The notes: a model not told the origin generated them from the sequence alone. A stretch of 64,000 bases of DNA from Bog-473 sp035552095 (GCA_035552095.1 DASZMA010000015.1:1-64000); one strand, 5' to 3'; numbered from the stretch's first letter, positions 8,026-15,954 are shown. Numbers and translations: made by a program.

Positions 8026-8514
8026 TCAGCGAAGTGGACTGCCGAAGCGGATCACATTGCCGTCGGGGTCGGTGACAGAGCCTTCTCGCTTGCCGTAGTC
8101 CTCGTCGCGAGGCCCATCGACGTCGATGGCCGCCGCGCGCCACTCCTCGGCCACCCGGTCGGCGTCCTGGCAATGGAGGTACAGGGCACCGTGGCCCGGA
8201 AGGTCGTCGCCCACCGCTTGGGCCAGGTGGATGGTGAGGTCCCGATCCCGGTGCGCGAAGGCGTAGGTGTCGTCGTGCCAGGACACCTCGAAGCCGGCCC
8301 GCTCAAACCAGGCGACTGAGCGTGGCACGTCGGCCACCTTGAAGATGGGCTCGAATCCCCTGACCAGCCATGAGTCGCTCATGAGCTCCAGTTGCCCGTC
8401 TCGCTGCCCGTTCAGCCCACCCAGGCAGTCGTGGCAGATCGGCTGGTCGGGATGCGACCGCAGCCGGACCCACCAATCGACCGACGTCGAGCAGCACGTG
8501 CAGATCTCGGCCAT
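8026..8514 (-). CDS. Glyoxalase-fold protein with N-terminal zinc ribbon
   Basis: With ATG 8514 this is a 162-residue protein. Residues 1-45 hold a Cys4 zinc-ribbon pattern (CTCC at 5-8, CHDC at 27-30). Residues 50-162 are one vicinal-oxygen-chelate module (GFEPIFKVADVPRSVAWFERAGF ... LYLHCQDADRVAEEWR ... SVTDPDGNVIRFGSPL), like bleomycin-resistance or dioxygenase-like proteins. Such single modules dimerise to form a binding site. The conserved VTDPDGNVIRF end is typical of the fold. It starts 29 bases after the cyclase gene, so probably the same transcript. A shorter start at the internal Met (MSDSWLVRG) would drop the zinc ribbon. No substrate can be named. Confidence 0.75.
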   Translation of the reverse strand: MAEICTCCSTSVDWWVRLRSHPDQPICHDCLGGLNGQRDGQLELMSDSWLVRGFEPIFKVADVPRSVAWFERAGFEVSWHDDTYAFAHRDRDLTIHLAQAVGDDLPGHGALYLHCQDADRVAEEWRAAAIDVDGPRDEDYGKREGSVTDPDGNVIRFGSPLR

Positions 8515-8543
8515 GGCCGGCCATGGTAGGTGGCCGCCTTGGG

Positions 8544-9704
8544 TCAGCCGTGTGGCGCCGGAGTCAGCGCGACGGCGAAGGCCGGGACCAGATGCTCGAC
8601 CCCCCGCAACAGCTGCGGCTCGAGTTCGCGCACGCTCCATCGGTCGGCCGGTAGGGCGGCTGCGACCTCCGCCGTCACCACCACCTCGTTGGGCGCCGCC
8701 GCCTTGACCAACCGTGAGACCAAGTTGACCAACGGGCCGAAGTAATCGCCCTCGCGGGCGGTCACCCGCCCGTAGCCCACCGCCCCCCGAGCTGGCGGGA
8801 GCAGGGGATCCGCCGCCACGGCTTGGCACACCTCGATCCCGATCCGGCAGGCCGTCTCACCCGAGGGCGCGGCAAAGAACACCTCGTCGCCGATCATCTT
8901 GACCACGCGCCCCCCGGCCAACACGGCACTGGACCAGGCGGCCGACTCGAACCGGGACAGGGCCAGACTCTGGTCGCGCAGGCTCAGCCCCTCGGCCCAC
9001 GGCGTGGAGCCGACCAGGTCGACGAAGCCCAGGGCCACCACTTCACCGCCGGCGTCCCCGTCAGGGTCACCCTCACCCTCCGGTGGACCCTCAGGCGAGG
9101 AGGCCGACCAGCCCCGGGCCTCCACGGCCCGGCGGGTGGCCCGGTTGAACTGGGCCAGCAGGAGGCGGGACAGCGCCTCAGGAACGGTGGTGAAGGCCAA
9201 GGTCGCCCGCTCCGCCACCATGGCCCGCTCCAATTCATCGGCTCCCTCCCGCAGGGTGCCCGGACCGAGCTCCGAATAGAAGAGGGCGACGGCGGCTTCG
9301 GCGATGTTGGTGGCCGCCGCCCCCAGCACCCGGGTGAAGGCGAGAATGGCCTCCTCGCCCAGGAGGACCGCCCCCTGTTCGAACGCGGCCAGGATCGACT
9401 CGAGGTCCTCGGGCAGCCTGCCGTCGGGCGCCAACGGCAGGCCCGCCGCCAGCAGCACCCGCTGCACCCGCTCGACCGGAACCCCGCCGAGCGCGGCCAC
9501 CTCCTCGACCGAGAGGGACGCCGCCGTCGGCCCGACCACCAGGTCGCCCGCCACGGCGGGGAGGCTGCCCAGTCGGTGGGCCTCCACCATCTGCTCGATG
9601 GTGGCGCCGCGATCGGTCAGGTATTCGAGCAGGGCCCGGCGCTCGTCCGCCTCCGGAGCATCGGGGCAGTAGAGGCCGGCCTCCTCCCAGGCGTCGGTCT
9701 GCAC
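8544..9704 (-). CDS. Class III adenylate/guanylate cyclase domain protein
   Basis: A 386-residue soluble protein. The C-terminal catalytic domain (about 220-386) has both metal-binding aspartates (FVDLVGST, Asp229; MIGDEVFF, Asp273), the adenine-selecting Lys269 and Asp320 (GDYFG), and the transition-state pair Asn327/Arg331 (VNLVSRL). All catalytic residues are present, so it should make cAMP as a homodimer. Residues 1-215 are helical without membrane segments and include a region resembling a MerR-like or regulatory domain, as in several mycobacterial cyclases of the Rv1647/Rv2212 kind. An Asp/Gly/Glu/Pro linker (about 200-220) separates the halves. Signal input is unknown. Confidence 0.85.
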   Translation of the reverse strand: MQTDAWEEAGLYCPDAPEADERRALLEYLTDRGATIEQMVEAHRLGSLPAVAGDLVVGPTAASLSVEEVAALGGVPVERVQRVLLAAGLPLAPDGRLPEDLESILAAFEQGAVLLGEEAILAFTRVLGAAATNIAEAAVALFYSELGPGTLREGADELERAMVAERATLAFTTVPEALSRLLLAQFNRATRRAVEARGWSASSPEGPPEGEGDPDGDAGGEVVALGFVDLVGSTPWAEGLSLRDQSLALSRFESAAWSSAVLAGGRVVKMIGDEVFFAAPSGETACRIGIEVCQAVAADPLLPPARGAVGYGRVTAREGDYFGPLVNLVSRLVKAAAPNEVVVTAEVAAALPADRWSVRELEPQLLRGVEHLVPAFAVALTPAPHG

Positions 9705-9798
9705 CGTCGCATCGTTCCACGCCGGCGGCTCGTCTGCCTGGGACTATGCCCCGATCCACGCCGGCGGCGAGCCAGCCGTCCAACAGGGGACCACTACG

Positions 9799-10386
9799 GT
9801 GAAGCGGGTCATGGACCCGCTCATCGCGCTGGCCGTCTTCCCGGTCATCTTCCTGGGCGAGCTACCCGACAAGACCATGTTCGCCAGCCTGGTCATGGCC
9901 ACGAGGGGCAGCCCCCTTCAGGTGTGGCTGGGGGCGGCCGGCGCCTTCCTGGTCCATGTGGTGATCGCCACGACCATCGGGGTGGCCATCTTCGCCATCC
10001 TGCCGCATCGCGCCGTGGACGGGCTGGTGGCGGCCATGTTCCTCGTCGGCGCCTTCTTCGCCTGGCGGGAGGGCGCCAAGGACGAGGAGGAGCTGGCCGA
10101 GAAGGAGAGCTCGACGCACGGCGTGGTGCTGACGTCGTTCCTGGTCATCTTCCTGGCCGAATGGGGCGACCTGACCCAGATCCTTACCGTCAACCTGGCC
10201 GCCCGGTACCACTCCGCCCTATCGGTCGGGGTCGGTGCCACCCTGGCCCTGTGGGCGGTGGCGGGGATCGCCGTCATCGGCGGCCAGACCCTCATGCGGT
10301 TCGTGAACGTCTCGACCATCCGCAAGGTCACGGCGGTCGTGCTCATCGCCCTGGCCGGCTACACCACCTACCTGGCCGTGCGCTGA
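9799..10386 (+). CDS. GDT1/TMEM165 family cation transporter (UPF0016)
   Basis: A 195-residue membrane protein of about six helices in two homologous halves, each carrying the family's E-x-G/P-D-[KR/L]-T metal motif: ELPDKT at 21-26 and EWGDLT at 121-126. A charged cytoplasmic loop (about 90-106) separates them. Relatives export Mn2+ or exchange Ca2+ or Mn2+ for protons. The GTG start at 9799 is preceded by AGGGGA at 8 bases. A downstream ATG (9811) is an alternative that keeps all helices. The family usually has Gly where the first motif has Pro (ELPDKT). The specific ion is not deducible. Confidence 0.87.
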   Translation: MKRVMDPLIALAVFPVIFLGELPDKTMFASLVMATRGSPLQVWLGAAGAFLVHVVIATTIGVAIFAILPHRAVDGLVAAMFLVGAFFAWREGAKDEEELAEKESSTHGVVLTSFLVIFLAEWGDLTQILTVNLAARYHSALSVGVGATLALWAVAGIAVIGGQTLMRFVNVSTIRKVTAVVLIALAGYTTYLAVR

Positions 10387-10404
10387 CCAGAAGTCGGCCG
10401 GGAA

Positions 10405-10761
10405 TCAGGTGTCGATGGCGGCCCGGAGCCCGGCCAGACGAACCCGGTCCAACGTGTAGTACACCCACTTGCTGCGCCGCTCGCCGTGCACCAGACCGGC
10501 GTCGGCTAGGACTTTGAGGTGATGCGACACCGTCGGCTGGCTCTTGCCCAGCGGTTCGACGAACTCGCAGACACAGACCTCGCCGTCGGTCGCCGCCGCC
10601 AGCATGCTCAGCACCTGCAGGCGCACCGGGTCGGCCAGGGCGGTGAAGCCGAGGGCCAGCTGCGCCGCATCGGCCGCGCTCAGCGGTGAGGCCAGCACCG
10701 AGGGACAGCAGGTCGATTGGTCCGCCGGCGTGGCCTCCAGCGTGGCGCTCCGCTTCGACAT
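10405..10761 (-). CDS. arsR: ArsR family arsenite-responsive repressor
   Basis: An 118-residue winged-helix repressor of the ars genes. Cys18-Cys19 near the N-terminus and Cys63/Cys65 in the EVCVCEF helix match the actinobacterial (Corynebacterium CgArsR Cys15/Cys16/Cys55) type of As(III) site rather than the E. coli CxC-only type. The recognition helix is QPTVSHHLKVL. Start chosen at ATG 10761 because GGGAGG lies 8 bases upstream. It is divergent from arsI across an 82-base gap containing an inverted repeat that should be its operator. It releases DNA when arsenite binds. Confidence 0.92.
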   Translation of the reverse strand: MSKRSATLEATPADQSTCCPSVLASPLSAADAAQLALGFTALADPVRLQVLSMLAAATDGEVCVCEFVEPLGKSQPTVSHHLKVLADAGLVHGERRSKWVYYTLDRVRLAGLRAAIDT

Positions 10762-10792
10762 GGCGATCCTCCCATTGACAATGGTGAATGTA

Positions 10793-10814
10793 TCGAGCAT
10801 TCTCTATGCATCGA
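10793..10814. promoter_or_regulatory. ars operator candidate between arsR and arsI
   Basis: TCGAGCAT (10793-10800), five bases, then ATGC-A-TCGA (10806-10814): the arms are fully complementary apart from one inserted base. It sits between the divergent arsR and arsI genes, 30 bases before the arsI ribosome site AGGAGG (10831-10836). Binding by ArsR is inferred. Confidence 0.5.
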
Positions 10815-10843
10815 CGTTCGTCAATACTACAGGAGGCTCTCCC

Positions 10844-11308
10844 GTGTCCCGTGTGCAACTCGCCCTCAACGTCTCCGATCTCGATGCGGCGGTGGCGTTC
10901 TACACGAAGCTCTTCGCCACTGAGCCGGCCAAGCGCCAGCCCGGCTACGCCAACTTCGCCGTCACCGACCCGCCGCTCAAGCTGGTGTTGATTGAGAACG
11001 CCGAGGCCCGGGGCAGCGGGGTGACGGGCGCGCTCAACCACCTGGGCGTCGAGGTGGCGACACCCGAGGCGGTGCAAGCGGCCATCGGCCGGCTCTCTCA
11101 CGACGGGCTGGACCTCGAGGTCCAGGAGTCGACCACCTGCTGCTTCGCCGTGCAGGACAAGGTCTGGGCCCACGACCCCGACGGCGCACCGTGGGAGTAC
11201 TACACCGTGCTGGCCGATGCCTCCGATCAGCCCGACCTGGGCTGCGGGACCCAAGGGTGCGCAACCGGTGCCGCCGGTGCCGGTGCCGCCGCAGCTGCCT
11301 GCTGCTGA
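10844..11308 (+). CDS. arsI: ArsI-type organoarsenical C-As lyase (ArsI/CadI family)
   Basis: Fe(II)-dependent dioxygenase that breaks the C-As bond of trivalent methyl- or aryl-arsenicals. A 154-residue VOC-fold protein: Gln5, His66 and Glu118 are placed as the metal ligands reported for ArsI, and the vicinal pair Cys99-Cys100 in STTCCFAVQDKVW is the arsenical-binding hallmark. The C-terminal tail is Ala/Gly-rich with four more cysteines (CGTQGC and final CC), probably extra metal-thiol ligands. The GTG start at 10844 has AGGAGG seven bases before. No arsM methyltransferase is adjacent, so the substrate would be environmental methylarsenite. A Cd-induced role (CadI) is the alternative. Confidence 0.87.
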   Translation: MSRVQLALNVSDLDAAVAFYTKLFATEPAKRQPGYANFAVTDPPLKLVLIENAEARGSGVTGALNHLGVEVATPEAVQAAIGRLSHDGLDLEVQESTTCCFAVQDKVWAHDPDGAPWEYYTVLADASDQPDLGCGTQGCATGAAGAGAAAAACC

Positions 11309-11333
11309 GTCGTCGGTCAAGGGCGAACCGTCG

Positions 11334-12101
11334 ATGACGGTGAACAACGTGGTCCTGTGGCGACGCCTGGCGGCGGAGTGCATCGGGTCGGCCTTCCTGG
11401 CCATGGTGGTCATCGGGTCGGGCCTGGCCGCCCAAGCCCTGTCGCCGGGTGCCGTCGGCCTGGAACTCCTGGAGAACGCGGCGGCGACCGCCGCCGGGCT
11501 CTACGCCCTCATCTTGATGGTGGGGCCCGTCTCGGGGGCCCACTTCAACCCGGTGGTGTCCTTCGTCGACGCGGCCTTCGGCGGCCTGTCCTGGCGGGAC
11601 GCCGCGGCCTACCTGCCGGCCCAGGTGGGCGGGTGTGTCGGCGGGGCGGTGGTGGCCAACCTCATGTTCTCCCGGGCGGCCGTCAGCCTCTCCACCCATC
11701 ATCGGGCCTCCGCGGCCCATTTCCTGTCCGAAGTGGTGGCCACCCTCGGGCTCATCGTGGTCATTTTCGCCCTGGCCCGCAGCGGCCGGAGCCACCGCGC
11801 ACCAGCCGCCGTCGGGGCCTACATCGGCGCGGCCTACTTCTTCACCAGCTCGACCAGTTTCGCCAACCCGGCCATCACGCTCGGCCGCATGTTCTCGAAC
11901 TCGTTTGCCGGCATCGCGCCGGCTTCGGCTCCGGGCTTCATCGCCGCCCAGATCCTGGGCGGCCTCGGCGCGTTCGCCGTGATCAAGACCCTCTACCCGG
12001 GAGTGACCAGGGGCGACGCGGCGAACGTGATCGTGCCCCACGCCCAGACGGCCCCGACGGCCCCGACGGCCCCGACCACGACGACTCAGGGCTCGGCGTG
12101 A
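11334..12101 (+). CDS. Aquaglyceroporin-type channel for arsenite efflux
   Basis: A 255-residue MIP-family channel with six membrane helices. The two half-helix motifs read NPV (72-74) and NPA (178-180). The residue after the second motif is Ile instead of the selectivity-filter Arg of water channels, leaving a wide pore. Both changes resemble AqpS, the arsenite channel of rhizobial ars operons, where arsenite made by ArsC leaks out down its gradient. It lies 25 bases after arsI and overlaps arsC by four bases, which supports this role. The C-terminus ends in a Thr/Ala/Pro repeat (TAPTAPTAP) from a 9-base tandem repeat. ATG 11334 chosen because helix 1 follows immediately. Confidence 0.85.
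   Translation: MTVNNVVLWRRLAAECIGSAFLAMVVIGSGLAAQALSPGAVGLELLENAAATAAGLYALILMVGPVSGAHFNPVVSFVDAAFGGLSWRDAAAYLPAQVGGCVGGAVVANLMFSRAAVSLSTHHRASAAHFLSEVVATLGLIVVIFALARSGRSHRAPAAVGAYIGAAYFFTSSTSFANPAITLGRMFSNSFAGIAPASAPGFIAAQILGGLGAFAVIKTLYPGVTRGDAANVIVPHAQTAPTAPTAPTTTTQGSA
12048..12074 (+). repeat. 9-base tandem repeat in the aquaporin tail
   Basis: ACGGCCCCG is repeated three times in frame and encodes Thr-Ala-Pro units at the channel's cytoplasmic C-terminus. It is probably unstable in length between strains and has no evident function. Confidence 0.6.
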
Positions 12102-12502
12102 GCGACGTGCCGGTCGTCCTGTTCCTGTGCACGCACAACGCCGGGCGCAGCCTGGCCGCCCGGGTGCTGCTGGCCCACTACGCCGAGGGCCGGATCGATG
12201 TCCGCTCCGCCGGGACCGAGCCGGCCGATGAGCTCAACCTCTCCGTGGTGGCGCTCCTGCGGGAGCGGGGGCTGGACCCGGGCCAGGAGTTCCCCAAGCC
12301 GCTCAGCGACGAAGCAGCCCGGGCGGCTGACCTCATCATCACCATGGGCTGCGGCGATACCTGCCCGGCGTACCCGGGCCAGCGCTACCTGGACTGGGAG
12401 CTGGACGACCCCGCCGGGAAGTCAATCGAAGAAGTACGGCCCATCATCGATGAGATTGACCGCCGAACGCAGTCACTCTTGGTGGAGCTTCTGAGCTCCT
12501 GA
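12098..12502 (+). CDS. arsC: Arsenate reductase, low-molecular-weight phosphatase type
   Basis: Reduces arsenate to arsenite. At 134 residues it carries the P-loop C-x5-R (CTHNAGRS, Cys11-Arg17), the relay cysteines Cys85 and Cys89 in ITMGCGDTCP, and the Asp-Pro general acid (Asp104-Pro105) of this fold. The reductant could be thioredoxin or mycothiol/mycoredoxin, and the sequence does not decide. The GTG start at 12098 overlaps the aquaporin stop (GTGA), indicating coupled translation. No ArsB or Acr3 pump is present, so the arsenite formed is presumably lost through the channel encoded upstream. Confidence 0.9.
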   Translation: MSDVPVVLFLCTHNAGRSLAARVLLAHYAEGRIDVRSAGTEPADELNLSVVALLRERGLDPGQEFPKPLSDEAARAADLIITMGCGDTCPAYPGQRYLDWELDDPAGKSIEEVRPIIDEIDRRTQSLLVELLSS

Positions 12503-12540
12503 CTGGCACACTAGAACCGACAATCAGGAGGCACCGCACC

Positions 12541-13485
12541 ATGAGCAAGGGGTACGAAGCAGCGGACCGGGCCGAGACCTTCGTGGCCCATTCGACCGCG
12601 GAGCACCTGGTCGACCTGGGCGAGGTCCGGATGAACTACGCCACCGTCGGCGACCCCAGCCTGCCGGCGCTCCTCCTCATCCCCGGCCAGACCGAGTCGT
12701 GGTGGGGCTACGAGTTGGCGCTGCGGCTCCTCAAGGACCATTTTCAGGCGTACGCCATTGACCTGCGGGGCCAGGGTCGCACGTCGTGGACCCCGGGCCG
12801 CTACACCTTCGACAACATGGGCAACGACCTGGTCCGGTTCATCGACCAGGTCATCGGCCGACCGACGGTGGTCAGCGGGCTGTCCTCGGGCGGCGTCCTC
12901 TCGGCCTGGCTGTCGGCCTACGCCAAGCCGGGCCAGGTGCGGGGCGCCCACTACGAGGACCCACCGCTCTTCCACTGCGAGGCGCACCCCTCGGTGGGCC
13001 AGGGCATCGACCGCGGCATCGGGCGCATGTTCGCCGTCTCGTCGAAGTATCTCGGCAACCAGTGGACCGTCGGCGATTGGGAAGGGATGGCGGCGGGCTT
13101 CGCCAGCGAAGTGTCCCCCTGGATGGCCCCCTTCGCCGCCATGTTCGCCGGCGGCCTCCCGCAGAACCTGAAGGAGTACGACCCCGAGTGGGCCACCGCC
13201 TGCTGGGAAGGCACCATCAGCACCAGCTGCAACCACGACTCGATGCTGCGCCAGGTCAACGTGCCGGTGTTCTTCACCCACCACTTCCGGGGGACCGACC
13301 CCGAATCCGGCGATGAGATGGGCGCCGCCTCCGAGGAACAGGGGGCGCGGGTCATTGAGTTGGTCACGGCCACGGGCCAGCCCTTCGTCTACCGGTCCTT
13401 CCCCGAGATGGGCCACTCCATGCACGGCCAGGACCCCGCCCTCTTCACCCAGGTCCTGACCGAGTGGGCCCAGACGTTGCCGTAG
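12541..13485 (+). CDS. Alpha/beta hydrolase
   Basis: A 314-residue soluble alpha/beta hydrolase. The nucleophile elbow is GLSSGG at 113-118 (Ser115), the oxyanion region IPGQTESWWGYE lies near 48-59, the DLRGQGRT strand-turn is typical of esterase, haloperoxidase and C-C hydrolase relatives, and the catalytic His is in PEMGHSMH near the end. AGGAGG lies just before the ATG. It follows arsC by 38 bases on the same strand, so it may be read through from the ars operon, but no arsenic link is known. Substrate not deducible. Confidence 0.85.
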   Translation: MSKGYEAADRAETFVAHSTAEHLVDLGEVRMNYATVGDPSLPALLLIPGQTESWWGYELALRLLKDHFQAYAIDLRGQGRTSWTPGRYTFDNMGNDLVRFIDQVIGRPTVVSGLSSGGVLSAWLSAYAKPGQVRGAHYEDPPLFHCEAHPSVGQGIDRGIGRMFAVSSKYLGNQWTVGDWEGMAAGFASEVSPWMAPFAAMFAGGLPQNLKEYDPEWATACWEGTISTSCNHDSMLRQVNVPVFFTHHFRGTDPESGDEMGAASEEQGARVIELVTATGQPFVYRSFPEMGHSMHGQDPALFTQVLTEWAQTLP

Positions 13486-13488
13486 CCC

Positions 13489-13836
13489 TCACCGTCGTTT
13501 CTTCTTGGCTTCCTCGTGCGCCGCTTCGGCCAGGCGCTTGATGGCGGCCAGCCGACGGTCCCACTGCGCCGCCCGGTCGGCCATGGCCCGGGTGGCCTGG
13601 TCGAGCCGGCCGGCTTCCACCCGGTAGAGGACCTCTCGGCCAACTTTGCGCCGGCTGACCAACCCGGCCTGTTCGAGCACGACCAGATGTTTGGAGACCA
13701 TCTGGCGGGAGAAGGGCACCCGCCCGGCCAACCAGCTGGCGCTGACTTCGCCGTGGCTGACCAGCAGGTCGAGCACCCGGAGACGGGACGGGTCGCCGAT
13801 GGCCGACCACAGCTCGTCGTCCGCCTGTTCCGTCAT
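13489..13836 (-). CDS. ArsR family regulator (no metal site)
   Basis: A 115-residue winged-helix protein (WSAIGDPSRLRVLDLL, recognition helix SRQMVSKHLVVLEQAGLV) with a long basic helical C-terminus ending KKKRR. It contains no cysteine, so it is not a thiol metal sensor. ArsR proteins of this class commonly pair with an SRPBCC gene. Its ATG lies two bases after the SRPBCC stop, giving the transcript order SRPBCC then ArsR. The palindrome in the divergent promoter at 14351-14373 is its likely target. It is convergent with the hydrolase gene, three bases apart. Confidence 0.85.
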   Translation of the reverse strand: MTEQADDELWSAIGDPSRLRVLDLLVSHGEVSASWLAGRVPFSRQMVSKHLVVLEQAGLVSRRKVGREVLYRVEAGRLDQATRAMADRAAQWDRRLAAIKRLAEAAHEEAKKKRR

Positions 13837-13838
13837 CC

Positions 13839-14279
13839 CTATCGGCTCACCGCGAGCACCTTGGTGAGGCGGTCCAGGAACACGCCCCAGCCTTCCCGGT
13901 GCTCATCGGCGTAGCGCTGCTTCTCTTCGTCGGGCCAGTCGCGCCCTTCGTGACCGCTCTCAGCGACCACCAGACGGGTCCGCTCGTCGCCCTCAGACGA
14001 GAGTGTGAACTCGACCAGCATGGAGTTGCCGACCACTGGCTCCTCCTCGCGGGGATGGTTCCAACGGAATGAGAAGCGCGTCGGTGGGTCAACCGTCTCC
14101 ACCACGACGGGGCCACCCTGGTCCCCGAAGCCCATGTAGCCGTGCGCGCCCGGCTCGACAACCAGATCCACCTGGTCGGCGAACCACTGGCTCATCTGGT
14201 CGGGCTCGGTGACCGTGCGCCAGACCACGTCGATCGGAGCCTCAATCACAATGTCCCGCTCTATCACTAGGCCTGCCAT
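13839..14279 (-). CDS. SRPBCC/AHSA1-domain protein
   Basis: A 146-residue START/SRPBCC-fold protein (IERDIVIEAPIDVVWRTVTEP at the N-terminus, then MSQWFADQVDL and FSFRWNHP, closing with a long C-terminal helix GWGVFLDRLTKVL). The fold forms a hydrophobic cavity for small ligands. Members next to ArsR genes are thought to modulate that regulator or act on the same compound. No catalytic residues can be assigned. It is the first gene of a two-gene unit with arsR-like 13489-13836, divergent from the MFS exporter. Confidence 0.82.
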   Translation of the reverse strand: MAGLVIERDIVIEAPIDVVWRTVTEPDQMSQWFADQVDLVVEPGAHGYMGFGDQGGPVVVETVDPPTRFSFRWNHPREEEPVVGNSMLVEFTLSSEGDERTRLVVAESGHEGRDWPDEEKQRYADEHREGWGVFLDRLTKVLAVSR

Positions 14280-14350
14280 CAGTTTCGCTTCCTTCCCTTA
14301 GGTGCTGCTCCACTTACGAACTGCAACCCATAGTAGCACGTCAATTCCCC

Positions 14351-14373
14351 ATGTGCAACTTTTTGTTGCACAT
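14351..14373. promoter_or_regulatory. Perfect 23-base palindromic operator
   Basis: ATGTGCAAC-TTTTT-GTTGCACAT has two perfectly complementary 9-base arms. It lies between the divergent SRPBCC-arsR and MFS-SRPBCC units, 52 bases before the exporter's start codon. Size and symmetry fit an ArsR-family dimer site. Confidence 0.7.
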
Positions 14374-14396
14374 TCCTGGCGTACATGCTACCTTTG

Positions 14397-14405
14397 GTTG
14401 CACAT
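14397..14405. promoter_or_regulatory. Additional operator half-site
   Basis: GTTGCACAT repeats the right arm of the palindrome 32 bases downstream (three helical turns), just before the exporter's AGGAGG. A weaker TGCAAC half-site is at 14322-14327. The same face of the helix would be contacted. Confidence 0.5.
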
Positions 14406-14424
14406 TCAAAAGGAGGAGTTGGAA

Positions 14425-15954
14425 ATGGAGAACGTGCAGTGCCAGGAAGGGGCCAGTGGCCCCGCCACCGCGTCCGGGTCGAGCCCGCGTCCGCTCTCGC
14501 CGGACCGGCGCTGGCGGGCCTTCGCCCTGCTCGTGGTGGCCTACTTCATCACCATCGTGGACTTCACGATCGTCAACGTCGCCCTACCGACCATCGGCCG
14601 GCGACTCCACTTTCCCGAAGCCGACCTGCAGTGGTTGGTCACCGCCTATGGGCTGACCTTCGCCGGCTTCCTGCTGCTGGGCGGCCGGGCGGCCGATCTG
14701 CTCGGCCGGCGCCGCCTGCTCATGGTTGGTCTGGTCGTCTTCACCGGCGCGTCGCTCGGTGGCGGCCTGGCCAGCTCGGACACGTTCCTGATCGTGATGC
14801 GGGGGATCCAGGGGTTCGGGGCGGCGCTGGTCCTGCCGGCGGCGCTGTCGATCGTGATGAACATGTTCTCCGAGGGAGCCGAGCGCAACCAGGCGCTCGG
14901 CATCTGGGGCGGGGTCGGCGCGCTGGGCGGGACAGTCGGCCTGTTGGCCGGCGGCATCCTCACCACCTACGTCGGTTGGCAGTACATCTTCTTCTTCAAC
15001 GTCCCCGTCGGCCTCGCCGCGCTGGTACTGGCTCCCAGGGTGGTGCCCGAGAGCCGGGCCGGCCTGACCCGGCGGCGCTACGACCCCTTCGGCGCCGGAT
15101 CCATCACCGCCGCCCTGCTGGTCTTCGTCTACGCCATTTCGGAGGCACCCCAGGTCGGTTGGGCCAGCACCCAGACGGTGGCCATGCTCGTGGCCGGGGC
15201 GGCGTTGGTCGTGCTGTTCTTCGTCGTTGAGACGAAGGTCGAGGCGCCGCTCCTGCCAGTGCCACTGTTGCGACTGCGCAGCGTGGCCGGCTCGAACGCG
15301 GTCGGCTTCCTGCTCGGGACGAGCTTCTTCACTTTCGTCTTCTTGGGTACCCTCTATATGCAACAGGTGCTCGGCTTCTCCGCCCTGGCGACCGGAGCGG
15401 CCTGGATGACCGCGTCGGTCACCTCCTTGGCCTGCGCCGGTCTCTCCCAGAAGATCGTGACCCGAACCTCGCCCAAGGTGGTCATGGCCTTCGGCATGAC
15501 CCTCATCGGAGCCGGGATGTTGTGGGCGGCCCAGGCCCCGCCCCACGGGAGCTTCTGGCCCGACCTGGCCGGGCCGTTCTTCGTCGCCGGCATCGGCACC
15601 GCGTTCGCCTTCATTCCGATCTCCATCGGCGCGCTCACCGGCGTGACCGAACGTGACGCCGGCGTCGCTTCCGGGCTGCTCAACACCGCGCAGAACCTGG
15701 GCGGTGTCATCGGCGTGGCCGTCGCCTCGTCCATCGCCGCCTCGCGCCTGCACGGCCTGGTACACCACGGTCATGCCACCGCGGTCGCGCTCACCAGTGG
15801 TCTCCATCTGGCCCTGTGGGTGTGCGGACTGACCGGTCTGCTCGCCGTTCCCGCGGCCATGCTGCTCATCGGCCGCACGGAGCGTCCCGACCGAATTTCG
15901 ATCCCGGCGGCGCCCGACGTCGCACTGGCCGTGGCCTCGGAGGCGACACCATGA
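14425..15954 (+). CDS. MFS multidrug exporter, DHA2 (14-helix) type
   Basis: A 509-residue proton-driven exporter. Motif A appears as GGRAADLLGRRRLLMVG after helix 2, the antiporter motif C region GVGALGGTVGLLAGGIL is in helix 5, and the N-terminal DFTIVNVALPTIG motif is typical of DHA2/EmrB-like proteins. About 14 hydrophobic segments are visible. Start at ATG 14425 with AGGAGG eight bases upstream; an earlier in-frame Met has no ribosome site and lies in the operator. It overlaps the next SRPBCC gene by ATGA. Control by the divergent ArsR-type repressor is likely. Exported drug unknown. Confidence 0.9.
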   Translation: MENVQCQEGASGPATASGSSPRPLSPDRRWRAFALLVVAYFITIVDFTIVNVALPTIGRRLHFPEADLQWLVTAYGLTFAGFLLLGGRAADLLGRRRLLMVGLVVFTGASLGGGLASSDTFLIVMRGIQGFGAALVLPAALSIVMNMFSEGAERNQALGIWGGVGALGGTVGLLAGGILTTYVGWQYIFFFNVPVGLAALVLAPRVVPESRAGLTRRRYDPFGAGSITAALLVFVYAISEAPQVGWASTQTVAMLVAGAALVVLFFVVETKVEAPLLPVPLLRLRSVAGSNAVGFLLGTSFFTFVFLGTLYMQQVLGFSALATGAAWMTASVTSLACAGLSQKIVTRTSPKVVMAFGMTLIGAGMLWAAQAPPHGSFWPDLAGPFFVAGIGTAFAFIPISIGALTGVTERDAGVASGLLNTAQNLGGVIGVAVASSIAASRLHGLVHHGHATAVALTSGLHLALWVCGLTGLLAVPAAMLLIGRTERPDRISIPAAPDVALAVASEATP

